From Borreliella bissettiae DN127 (lineage in GTDB: Bacteria > Spirochaetota > Spirochaetia > Borreliales > Borreliaceae), in assembly GCF_000222305.1 (NCBI RefSeq), contig NC_015921.1, positions 836,756-900,755 on the forward strand: DNA of 64,000 bases. The letters run 5' to 3'. Under the pieces are notes generated by a model, which saw only the letters and a program-made list of their open reading frames with translations, made no database searches and was not told where the DNA came from. The position numbers and the translations under genes were made by a program. This document shows, piece by piece, positions 53,939-62,583 of the stretch. Within the stretch, counting starts at the first letter, position 1, and every line of letters starts with the position of its first letter.

Positions 53939-56900
53939 TATTTTTAATTCTTTTAATATTTTCTAATGCAATTTTTGCCCAGACTGTAAATGACAAGAAT
54001 TCTAAAAAAAGAGATAAGCTAACCTTAAGCCAAAAATCTTATTTAAGAGAACTTGAGCTTTCAACCGACGAGGATTTAAAAAAATGGGCCTTACAAGAGG
54101 GTCTAAAAGAAACAGATGTTTCAAAAATACGAGAATTGCTTTTAAAAAAGTTTGGAATAGATCCTGAGCTTTTTGTTAAAGGAAAAGGGCTTGCCGGATC
54201 TGGTAGATATAAAATAATAATTGAAACTACAGATAATCTTGAAAATTTCACCTATGGGCTTACTAAGGATGAAAGCGTTGTTTTTGAAGGAAGAGTTAAT
54301 ATCTTGGTTGAAGATATTAAAGAGAATAAAAAACACAATATTAAAGGTGACAGGATAGTCCTTAATAGGAACTCTAAAAAACTTTATTCTATTGGAAATG
54401 TCGAATATATTCTTGATATGGATACCAATGAAAAGCTTTATTTTTATGGCAATGAATTTTTTGTTGATTTTGATTCTCAAAATTTTCTATTAAAAGATGG
54501 TATTCTTCAAAAAAAAATGCAAAAAAATCAAATAGATCATATTCTTTCGTTTGGAGGAAAGGTTTTAAAAAAGATAGACAATGATGTTACCATTTTGGAA
54601 CAGGCTTTTGCAACAACTAGTAAAATTCCAGAACCGTACTATTCAATTAAAGCTTCTAAAATATGGGTATTGCCCTCAGGAGATTTTGGGTTTTTAAATG
54701 CTATATTTTACATGGGAAGAGTTCCAGTATTTTATATTCCCTTTTTTTTCAGACCGGGAGATAGTTTATTTTTTAATCCATCTTTAGGCCTAAATCCACG
54801 AAAAGGTTTTTCTGTTTTTAATACCGTTTATCTTTTTGGTAATAAATCCTCAAGTGAAGATTCTTCTTTTTTGGACTTTGATTTCAATTCTGTTTATAAT
54901 TCAGGTAAAAACCCTTATATAAGAAATGGATATTTAACTTATTTTTTTTCAGAAAATTTGGCGCCCAATCTTAATAAAGATTATGTTAAGTTAATTTTTG
55001 ACATTTATGCCAATCTAGGATTTTATTCTGGAATTGATTTTAATTTGAGCAATACTTTGGGGCATTTTAAAACTTTGGAAGGAAATTTTGGATTAGGCTT
55101 TACTAGGAATGTTTATAGTTATGATGGAGGGTATTATCCTTTTGACAATAGAACTTTAAAACAATCTCTTTTTAGTTTTTCTAATCTTAACAAAGGAGAT
55201 ATATTTGGGCTTGAAGTTCCTTTTAGATATTTACTTAAATTTAAAACAGAATTTCTTTTAAGCGATGCACTTTTTTCGGTTGTTTTAGAGCACTATTCTG
55301 ATCCATATGTTAATATTGATTTTATAGATAGAATAGAAAGCGCTACATTTTTTTCTCTTTTAAATTTAGATAAAGATTCAGTTAAAGAGCAAACCAGCAT
55401 TAGCACTTTTGATTGGAATTTATCTTCTTTTTATAAGCGAACATTTAATGATGGCTCAATCTTGGATTATAAATTAAATAATTTAGGCTCAAGTTTTAAA
55501 TTGTCGGGCTATGAGAATCTTTATGTTAAATCTTCTTTGGAAAAACCAAAAGATATTAATGATCCTACAAGAAAATGGTTTTATCTGGAGAGAATTTATG
55601 CCCCATATATTGATTTAAATTTTCAAAAAGATCTTTACAATAATCAATGGACATTTTCAGCTGATACTAAAGAAATGATAATGCACCCAGAAATTAAAAA
55701 TCTAGAAGATAAAGATAATACTAAAAAGAGTGTGGAAGAGAAAAATGCTAAAAAAACAGCAGAATTAACCAAAGATTTATATATTCCTCCAGAACCAATT
55801 ACTTTAAAAAATATTGATCAATCCGATTCTTTTTTTATTAGGTTTGGCATTAATCCTTATTTAAGAAATAATGTTTTTTTTAATAATTATGGCATAACAA
55901 GTCCAAAGGACTTTAATTATGAAATAAAAAATTATTTATTTGATATAAAAAATAAAACGGATATAAAAATTCATGCTGATTTTTATAATCGTTTAATTAC
56001 TTTTGAAAATTTATTATATCTTAATACTATTGAGTATAATCCTTTAAATAAAGATTTTAAGGTTGAAGATAAAGATAAAAAAAGTGAGCACTCTGTCATT
56101 AACCAAATAAATTTAAACTTGCTTCCTTTTATTAGGTATCCTTTATTCTCTAGAAGTACTTTAAAGTTTGAAAATAAGACTACCTTGTATTCATTTAATA
56201 AAAAATATGATTCAGATGCAAAATCTTTGGTTAATAAGAATAGTAGTATTTTTTTATCTGATCCAGAAACTTTTTATCAAAGTTTAACAGCTTCTTTAAT
56301 TTATGATTATGATTATTTTAGTTCTGAGCTTTCAAGCGAATTAAAAAATAGTTTTGAAGATATTAAGGCTTCTTCTGAGCTTAAACTTTCTTTAGATTTT
56401 CCTTATTTGTCACAAGAAGCTGGAATTGGAATTAAATATTATAAAAAATTTAAAGAAGATGCTATGAAAAACTCTGGAATTTCTGCTGTTCAAAATCCCT
56501 TGGAGCCTCAAAAACCAGCATCACCTTATAAAAATTTAGAAATGTCTCCCGCTTTGTATTATAAAATTGAGCCGAGATATTTGGATTATTTTAAATTTAG
56601 TTTTTTAGCTGCTTATGATCCTTTGATAAATAGAGTTTCCGAGCTTTCTTTTAAGCTTAATGTTTTTGATTTTCAATTTTTGTTTGCCATGAAAGATGAC
56701 TTTGAATATAATTATGATCCTTTAAAAGGAGATTTTTCCAAAGTTGGAACTACAACCAAACTTGTTCCATATTCTGTAGATTCTAGTTACAAGAAGGATT
56801 TGTACGTTTTAACTTTTTTTGATAAGAAGCTTTCTTTTACTTTGGGGGTAGATGTCGGCTGGAAAATAAATTTGCAGAAATTTACAGATAATGAGCTTCG

Positions 56901-57333
56901 ATCTTCATTGACCTTGAAGTTTAAATATACAGAATTTTTAGAAATTTACTTTTCTACTTTTTCTATTAATACTAAGACTTTTAAATACTTTAAAGGATAT
57001 ATGGACCAAATTGGCCTTGAGCCTATCAATGTCTTTGCTGATTTATTAAAATCTTTCAATTTCTTTAATTCTCAAGACAGGAAAGATTCGCTTTTTAAAA
57101 TTAAAAAATTTTCATCAGGCTTTAAATTCAATTTTTATGATTGGAAATTTGTTGGCGAATATAATTTAGAGCCAGATTTGTTAATAGGATCTGATGAGAT
57201 TTATTCTCCTATTTGGAGAAATAATTTTACAATTTATATTTCTTGGAATTTTTTTGCTCCTATAAAAGCATCATTTGAGAACAATAAAGATACAAACTAT
57301 GATCTTATCATTAATAGAAAAACAAAAAAATAA
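53893..57333 (+). CDS. lptD: LptD/OstA-like outer-membrane protein
   Basis: A 1146-residue protein with a signal peptide (about 1-29, IFAQ). A helical segment at 40-90 precedes a jellyroll OstA domain (about 105-260, with VVFEGRVNILVED, GDRIVLNRNSKKLYSIGNVEY). A long beta-barrel region starts near VPVFYIPFFFRPGD. Classical LptD inserts LPS into the outer membrane. Here there is no LPS, the protein is about 360 residues longer than E. coli LptD, and I find no cysteine in the whole sequence. I recall a report that the B. burgdorferi homologue (BB0838) is needed to flip surface lipoproteins. The ATG start has GAAGAGG about eight bases upstream, inside uvrA. Confidence 0.88.
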   Translation: MREFLYRNVFKKSFIVFLILLIFSNAIFAQTVNDKNSKKRDKLTLSQKSYLRELELSTDEDLKKWALQEGLKETDVSKIRELLLKKFGIDPELFVKGKGLAGSGRYKIIIETTDNLENFTYGLTKDESVVFEGRVNILVEDIKENKKHNIKGDRIVLNRNSKKLYSIGNVEYILDMDTNEKLYFYGNEFFVDFDSQNFLLKDGILQKKMQKNQIDHILSFGGKVLKKIDNDVTILEQAFATTSKIPEPYYSIKASKIWVLPSGDFGFLNAIFYMGRVPVFYIPFFFRPGDSLFFNPSLGLNPRKGFSVFNTVYLFGNKSSSEDSSFLDFDFNSVYNSGKNPYIRNGYLTYFFSENLAPNLNKDYVKLIFDIYANLGFYSGIDFNLSNTLGHFKTLEGNFGLGFTRNVYSYDGGYYPFDNRTLKQSLFSFSNLNKGDIFGLEVPFRYLLKFKTEFLLSDALFSVVLEHYSDPYVNIDFIDRIESATFFSLLNLDKDSVKEQTSISTFDWNLSSFYKRTFNDGSILDYKLNNLGSSFKLSGYENLYVKSSLEKPKDINDPTRKWFYLERIYAPYIDLNFQKDLYNNQWTFSADTKEMIMHPEIKNLEDKDNTKKSVEEKNAKKTAELTKDLYIPPEPITLKNIDQSDSFFIRFGINPYLRNNVFFNNYGITSPKDFNYEIKNYLFDIKNKTDIKIHADFYNRLITFENLLYLNTIEYNPLNKDFKVEDKDKKSEHSVINQINLNLLPFIRYPLFSRSTLKFENKTTLYSFNKKYDSDAKSLVNKNSSIFLSDPETFYQSLTASLIYDYDYFSSELSSELKNSFEDIKASSELKLSLDFPYLSQEAGIGIKYYKKFKEDAMKNSGISAVQNPLEPQKPASPYKNLEMSPALYYKIEPRYLDYFKFSFLAAYDPLINRVSELSFKLNVFDFQFLFAMKDDFEYNYDPLKGDFSKVGTTTKLVPYSVDSSYKKDLYVLTFFDKKLSFTLGVDVGWKINLQKFTDNELRSSLTLKFKYTEFLEIYFSTFSINTKTFKYFKGYMDQIGLEPINVFADLLKSFNFFNSQDRKDSLFKIKKFSSGFKFNFYDWKFVGEYNLEPDLLIGSDEIYSPIWRNNFTIYISWNFFAPIKASFENNKDTNYDLIINRKTKK

Positions 57334-57342
57334 TAACGATTT

Positions 57343-57900
57343 TTATGTATTAGTAATATTAATTTTTATAGTTTTTGTTATTAAAACATTTATTGTTTTT
57401 TTTGCTTCAATTCCTATTTTTGCTATGTTGAGTTTGAAAATAGATGGATATTTAATATCTGGGCTTAAGGTATTGCTAGTTTTGTTTTTAGAGTGAATTT
57501 TTAGTGGATATGCTTTAAATTTAAATGAAGTTTCAGGGCCAATAAAAAACTCTCTGTATTTATTTTTATACCCTGTTTCATTGTTTATTGTAAGATCTTC
57601 TTTTTTTAAGACAATTTTATCGTTGTTAAGACTAGTGTTTTGCCAATTTATTTTTACTATGTCTAAGCTATTGTTTGTAATTTGAATATAAATATATTCA
57701 TTTGTAGCTTTAATTACATCTATGTTAATGTATTTATAGGGAGACTCTAGAACTTTAAAATCAGTTTCATAATCGTGGTTTATTTTTATTGTCGTACAAC
57801 AATAAAAATAAACCATTGAAATGAGAAATATTGTTTTTATGTATTTTTTGATAATATTTTTACTTAGTTTTATGAAAACCAAGATCTGCAATATTTTCAT
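57343..57900 (-). CDS. Membrane-anchored or lipoprotein of unknown function
   Basis: A protein of about 185 residues that I do not recognise. A hydrophobic segment IKTIFLISMVYFYCC near the N-terminus could be an anchor or a poor lipobox with the double cysteine. The rest is rich in beta strands (YIYIQITNNSLDIVKINWQN, SFKFKAYPLKIHSKN) with an immunoglobulin-like look. The start is uncertain: ATG at 57900 lies inside the RNase HI gene (41-base overlap); a longer reading to 57939 is possible but adds residues overlapping that gene. It converges on lptD with nine bases between. Confidence 0.6.
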   Translation of the reverse strand: MKILQILVFIKLSKNIIKKYIKTIFLISMVYFYCCTTIKINHDYETDFKVLESPYKYINIDVIKATNEYIYIQITNNSLDIVKINWQNTSLNNDKIVLKKEDLTINNETGYKNKYREFFIGPETSFKFKAYPLKIHSKNKTSNTLSPDIKYPSIFKLNIAKIGIEAKKTINVLITKTIKINITNT

Positions 57901-58459
57901 TCCCTGGAATAAAAGAAATTTTTCCACCTTTCTCTTCAAATTTTTTCCTTAGTTCAGTTGTTTTTTTGATTAAATTAATAGTAATTTGTGTTAATTTTTT
58001 GCTATTATAGATTCCTTTTGACCAATAGTCAATTATTAATTTGCTGTCGCCAAATATGTTTGTTATATTTTCTTTTAATGCTATTTTGAGTGCTGTATAT
58101 AGGGCAAGCAGTTCTCCAAAATTATTGCTAATCCCTTGAAAATTTTTGACATAATAATTTCCATATTCATTAATTAGGGATTTGTCTAAGATTTTATCCA
58201 ATATTGAAATTTTTTTTTCGTTTACAACTCTAATTTCTACGCCATTTCTTCTTCCTGTTCCAGAATCAAAATATATTCCAATTGGGTGGTGATGAATTTT
58301 GTTGTCAGTATTAAATAGCCAATTTTGAGCTTGTTCTATTGTTTTAAAACTTTTTATTTTATTATTTTTTCCTTTGATGGTAGTTTTGCATTCTTCCCAG
58401 GATTTGAAAATAATTTTTTCATTGCTATTAATCAAAATACAGGCATAATATTTGTTCAT
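57860..58459 (-). CDS. rnhA: Ribonuclease HI with N-terminal viroplasmin-like domain
   Basis: The N-terminal 50 residues (YYACILINSNEKIIFKSWEE...FKTIEQAQNWL) match the caulimovirus viroplasmin/RNase H1 hybrid-binding domain, which grips RNA-DNA duplexes and is typical of eukaryotic RNase H1. The catalytic domain follows with the four acidic residues D65 (IYFDSGTG), E116 (FGELLALY), D138 (IFGDSKLI) and D192 (ENIADLGF). It should degrade RNA in R-loops and leftover primers. 199 residues, ATG start, six bases downstream of the lipoprotein gene on the same strand. Confidence 0.9.
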   Translation of the reverse strand: MNKYYACILINSNEKIIFKSWEECKTTIKGKNNKIKSFKTIEQAQNWLFNTDNKIHHHPIGIYFDSGTGRRNGVEIRVVNEKKISILDKILDKSLINEYGNYYVKNFQGISNNFGELLALYTALKIALKENITNIFGDSKLIIDYWSKGIYNSKKLTQITINLIKKTTELRKKFEEKGGKISFIPGNENIADLGFHKTK

Positions 58460-58465
58460 GGTTTA

Positions 58466-60076
58466 TTAACTTCCTGAGCACCAGATGTTTGTTATATTGC
58501 AAGCTCTTCCAAAAATTTTTTCTTTCGATTTTTTTAATTCTACCGCATCTACTATTTCTTTGTTGTAGCCAATGAATTTTTCTTTTAAGGTTGGTTTAAT
58601 GAGTCTTTTTGGAAGCACGCTTGGAAGTATCCCTGTAATTGTATAAGACATGTAAAAATTGTAAGCGGCTGCATTTATTTCTCCAGGAGTAATTATTCCT
58701 GAAATTTCATAATTTCTTGATACATTAAGTCCTGCTATTTTATATATTCTATCAACTACTAAAGAGCAATAAGTTTTGTTGTGAATTTCTTCAAGATTAA
58801 ATGAATCTGTCCATAAATTAGAGGATATTAATGGAACCATATATCCAAAGTTATTGTCAATGTATCTGTTTCTTCCAAAATTAATAGCTTTTTTAATTGT
58901 TCTTGTGTCTGTTATTGGTGAGAATATTTTTAATATTCTTGACTGTACATATGTTGAAAGTTTTTCATATCCTGAGCCTTGAGTAGATGCTGTATCGAAT
59001 TTGATTTGATTGCTTGTAATTATTGATTTTATATCGAAACTATCATTTCCATTGAATGCAAGTTTTTTAGTAGCTTCGTATTTTTCTTCATCAAATATTC
59101 CTACATGTTGCCAAAAATAAAAAAACTCTGTCCAATCTATTTTTGGTTTTATTAGTATTATGTCGCCATTTGACAAAATAGATCTTAAATTTTTAGGAGT
59201 TATTTCAATGCCCGTATTTGGGTCTATTATTTTTGGTATTATATCATATTTATTGTTATTGTCAGAGTCAGTAGTTGACCTTTTTCTTCTTCTACTAGGA
59301 GGTGATTGCTTTGAATAATACAATTCATTGTGAAGATCTGAAATTTTTTGTTTTTCGATTATTGTTTCTATTTTGCTGTTTTCAATTTTTAAAAAGTTCA
59401 TAAATTGTTTAAAATATTTTTTATCTTTTATTTTTAATAATTGATTTGCTATTGTGTGCGGTGCAACATATTCTTTTCCATCTATTATTTCTTTTGTTAT
59501 TGAGTTTATATTTTCTTTGGGGAAGAATGAATTGATATGACTTAATTGTATATATCCTAAATTTTTATCATGAAATGTTTGCTCAATTAAGTTTAAAATT
59601 TCTTTTTCTAGATGCATTTGTAGTTCTATTAGTTCTGTTAAATTTTCATTATCTGAATTTGTATGATTAAAATTTATTTTTTTTTCAAAAGCAGTATCAA
59701 TTTTAATTGTTAGATTTCCATTGACGCTGCTTTGATCTAAAAATTTTATCCATTCTGTTTCATTATTTAGATAATTTCTATAAGCATTTAGATAGTTTTT
59801 TATTTCTTCAAGTTTTTGCGGGCTTATTTTGATTTTGGATGCTGTTTGTTTTATTAAAAATGAATTATCATTATTTTTTAAAATTTCTTGGATGCTAGAT
59901 AATGGTATTCGATATTCTACATTAGAAAGATTTTTTATTAAAGAGCTTTCTAGAGGTGTTTTTTGTGTTAATATGATTTCTGATGCACTTAGATTTTTTG
60001 ATTTGTTATCTGTAATTAAGGCGCAAGAGAATAATAAAATGTGTATAATTAATATTAATCTATTAATTTTCTTCAT
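58466..60076 (-). CDS. Lipoprotein with YiiX-type permuted papain-like domain
   Basis: A 536-residue protein. The ATG at 60076 gives a lipoprotein signal MKKINRLILIIHILLFSC with C18; a longer frame to 60106 is less likely. Residues about 20-280 are helical and charged. The C-terminal part looks like the permuted NlpC/P60 (YiiX/YaeF) fold: NGDIILIKPK, the catalytic-type histidine H324 in QHVGIFDEE, and a later cysteine C437 in TYCSLVVDRIYKIAG, in the permuted His-before-Cys order. Such enzymes cleave amide or acyl bonds in envelope lipids or peptides. Substrate unknown. It is the upstream gene of the rnhA unit. Confidence 0.8.
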   Translation of the reverse strand: MKKINRLILIIHILLFSCALITDNKSKNLSASEIILTQKTPLESSLIKNLSNVEYRIPLSSIQEILKNNDNSFLIKQTASKIKISPQKLEEIKNYLNAYRNYLNNETEWIKFLDQSSVNGNLTIKIDTAFEKKINFNHTNSDNENLTELIELQMHLEKEILNLIEQTFHDKNLGYIQLSHINSFFPKENINSITKEIIDGKEYVAPHTIANQLLKIKDKKYFKQFMNFLKIENSKIETIIEKQKISDLHNELYYSKQSPPSRRRKRSTTDSDNNNKYDIIPKIIDPNTGIEITPKNLRSILSNGDIILIKPKIDWTEFFYFWQHVGIFDEEKYEATKKLAFNGNDSFDIKSIITSNQIKFDTASTQGSGYEKLSTYVQSRILKIFSPITDTRTIKKAINFGRNRYIDNNFGYMVPLISSNLWTDSFNLEEIHNKTYCSLVVDRIYKIAGLNVSRNYEISGIITPGEINAAAYNFYMSYTITGILPSVLPKRLIKPTLKEKFIGYNKEIVDAVELKKSKEKIFGRACNITNIWCSGS

Positions 60077-60197
60077 GAGTAGTATTTTAGCATAATTTTT
60101 TGTCAATGTTTTTGATTTAAAGTTTTATTTTGAGCTGCTTTTTTTATTTTTGCAATTTTTTACATTTATATTAATTTTTTAAATTTTTTAAAAATAG

Positions 60198-60224
60198 TTG
60201 ATATTTTTCAATATAAACTATAAT
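60198..60224 (+). promoter_or_regulatory. Candidate arcA promoter
   Basis: TTGATA (60198-60203) and TATAAT (60219-60224) with a 15-base spacer lie about 38 bases before the arcA ATG. They are preceded by phased T-tracts (60139-60189) that could act as an UP-like or curved element. AGGGGA gives arcA a strong ribosome site. Confidence 0.45.
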
Positions 60225-60261
60225 ATTTTAATATATGGTAATTTTCATAAAGGGGAAATAA

Positions 60262-61491
60262 ATGGAAGAATATTTAAACCCAATAAATATATTTTCGGAA
60301 ATAGGTCGTTTGAAAAAAGTTTTGCTTCATAGGCCAGGAGAAGAATTGGAAAATTTGACGCCCTTTATTATGAAAAATTTTTTGTTTGATGATATTCCTT
60401 ATCTTAAAGTTGCAAGACAAGAACATGAAGTTTTTGTAGATACTTTAAAAAATAATTCAGTTGAAATTGAGTATGTTGAGGATCTTGTTAGCGAGGTTCT
60501 TGCTTCTTCTGTGGCACTCAAAAATAAATTTATATCTCAATTTATTCTAGAGGCAGAAATAAAAACAGATGACGCAATTAATCTTTTAAAAGATTATTTT
60601 TCTAATTTAACCGTTGATAATATGGTTTCTAAAATGATTTCGGGTGTTACAAGAGAAGAGCTTAAAGATTGCGCATTTTCGCTTGATGATTTGGTTAATG
60701 GCGCAAGTCTTTTTATTATTGATCCTATGCCTAATGTTTTATTTACTAGGGATCCTTTTGCCAGTATTGGCAATGGAATTACAATAAATAAAATGTTTAC
60801 CAAGGTTAGACGTAGAGAGACAATATTTGCAGAGTATATTTTTAAATACCATTCCATTTACAAAGAAAATGTTCCAATTTGGTTTAATAGGTGGGAAGAG
60901 ACTTCTTTGGAAGGTGGAGATGAATTTGTTTTAAACAAAGATCTTTTGGTTATTGGAATTTCTGAAAGAACAGAAGCGGAGTCTGTAGAAAAACTGTCCA
61001 TTAGTCTTTTTGAAAATAAGGCCTCATTTAATACAATTTTGGCTTTTAAAATTCCAAAAAGTAGAGCTTATATGCACTTAGATACAGTTTTTACTCAAAT
61101 TGATCATAGTGTTTTTACAAGTTTTACAAGTGATGATATGTATTTCTCAATTTATGTTTTAACTTATAACCCAAGTTCTAATAAAATTAATATTAAAGAA
61201 GAAAAAGCTAAGCTAAAAGATGTTTTGAGTTTTTATCTGGGCAGAAAGGTTGACATAATAAAATGTGCGGGTGGAGACTTAATACATGGTGCAAGAGAGC
61301 AGTGGAATGATGGTGCTAATGTTTTGGCGATAGCCCCAGGAGAAGTAGTTGCTTATTCTAGAAATCATGTAACCAATAAGTTGCTTGAAGAAAATGGCAT
61401 TAAAGTTCATAGAATTCCTTCTAGTGAGCTTTCAAGAGGCCGTGGTGGACCAAGGTGTATGTCCATGCCTTTAGTAAGGGAGGATATTTAA
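60262..61491 (+). CDS. arcA: Arginine deiminase
   Basis: ArcA hydrolyses arginine to citrulline and ammonia. The 409-residue protein has the active-site motifs [26 protein letters not shown] (with the catalytic histidine) and [10 protein letters not shown] with the nucleophile C399. The ATG start has AGGGGA about eight bases upstream. It is followed by arcB and arcD. In Borrelia the pathway supplies ornithine, which these bacteria use in peptidoglycan, and possibly ammonia for acid defence (known biology plus inference). Confidence 0.97.
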   Translation: MEEYLNPINIFSEIGRLKKVLLHRPGEELENLTPFIMKNFLFDDIPYLKVARQEHEVFVDTLKNNSVEIEYVEDLVSEVLASSVALKNKFISQFILEAEIKTDDAINLLKDYFSNLTVDNMVSKMISGVTREELKDCAFSLDDLVNGASLFIIDPMPNVLFTRDPFASIGNGITINKMFTKVRRRETIFAEYIFKYHSIYKENVPIWFNRWEETSLEGGDEFVLNKDLLVIGISERTEAESVEKLSISLFENKASFNTILAFKIPKSRAYMHLDTVFTQIDHSVFTSFTSDDMYFSIYVLTYNPSSNKINIKEEKAKLKDVLSFYLGRKVDIIKCAGGDLIHGAREQWNDGANVLAIAPGEVVAYSRNHVTNKLLEENGIKVHRIPSSELSRGRGGPRCMSMPLVREDI

Positions 61492-61548
61492 TACTTAAGT
61501 ATGAGTTAATGAGTTTTTAAAACTTGATTGTAAAGATTGGTGGGGTTG

Positions 61549-62532
61549 ATGTATAATTTACGAAATAGAAGCTTTTTAAATCTTTTAGATTTTACAAGCA
61601 AAGATATTAAATATTTACTTGATTTATCAGTTGATTTAAAAAAGTCAAAATATGCAGGAATTGAAGTGCAGAAACTTAAAGGTAAAAATATAGTTATAAT
61701 TTTCGAAAAAGATTCAACAAGGACCCGGTGTGCTTTTGAGATTGCAGCGTATGATCAAGGGGCAAATATTACTTATTTAGGACCTAAGGGGAATCAAATA
61801 GGCTCAAAAGAGTCTATGATAGATACAGCCAGAGTTTTGGGGCGCATGTATGATGCTATTGGGTTTAGAGGGTTTTCTCAACAGACTGTTGAATGTTTGG
61901 CAAATTATTCTAATGTTCCTGTTTACAATGGATTGACAGATATTTCTCACCCAACCCAAATACTAGCCGATTTAATGACAATAAAAGAGTATAAGGGGAG
62001 TTTGAAGGGAATTAAAATAGTCTTTTGTGGCGATGGTAGGGGAAATATTGCTAATTCTTTATTGAAAGGCTGTGCTATTATGGGGCTTGATTTTAGAATT
62101 TTTGCTCCCAAGGAGCTTTTCCCAGACCCCGATTTGACGCTTAAGGTTAAGGCTTTGGCGCTAGAGAGTGGGGGTAAAATTACAATTACAGATTCTAAAG
62201 AAGAGGCTATTAAATGCGCTGATGTTGTGTATACAGACGTGTGGGTATCTATGGGAGAGAGCAATTGGGGAGATAGAATAAATCTTCTAAAGTCTTATCA
62301 GGTTAATAAAGAGATAATGAGCATGGCAAAAGATGATGCAATATTTATGCATTGCTTACCTGCTTTTCATGATTTAAACACCACGATTGGTAAGGATATT
62401 TTTGATAAATACGGACTTGATGGAATTGAAGTTACAGAAGAAATTTTTAAAAGTAAAAATTCAGTTGTTTTTGATGTGGTTGAAAATAGAGTGCATACCA
62501 TTAAAGCTATTATGGTGTCAACTTTAGGATAA
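61549..62532 (+). CDS. arcB: Ornithine carbamoyltransferase (catabolic)
   Basis: ArcB splits citrulline with phosphate into ornithine and carbamoyl phosphate. The 327-residue protein has the carbamoyl-phosphate loop STRTR (56-60), the [10 protein letters not shown] motif, and the ornithine-binding MHCLPAFHD near the end. I chose the ATG at 61549 with GGTGGGG just upstream over an in-frame TTG at 61537, because the family begins MYNLRNR. A 12-bp palindrome lies right after the arcA stop. Confidence 0.96.
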   Translation: MYNLRNRSFLNLLDFTSKDIKYLLDLSVDLKKSKYAGIEVQKLKGKNIVIIFEKDSTRTRCAFEIAAYDQGANITYLGPKGNQIGSKESMIDTARVLGRMYDAIGFRGFSQQTVECLANYSNVPVYNGLTDISHPTQILADLMTIKEYKGSLKGIKIVFCGDGRGNIANSLLKGCAIMGLDFRIFAPKELFPDPDLTLKVKALALESGGKITITDSKEEAIKCADVVYTDVWVSMGESNWGDRINLLKSYQVNKEIMSMAKDDAIFMHCLPAFHDLNTTIGKDIFDKYGLDGIEVTEEIFKSKNSVVFDVVENRVHTIKAIMVSTLG

Positions 62533-62583
62533 TAGTATTTTTTATATGAAATTAAATTTATGAAATTATTTAGGAGGAATGTT

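Noticed and set aside
57275..57496. Short + strand frame with a hydrophobic segment after lptD
   Set aside because: It overlaps the lptD end and is antisense to the gene at 57343-57900, whose codon pattern is more convincing.
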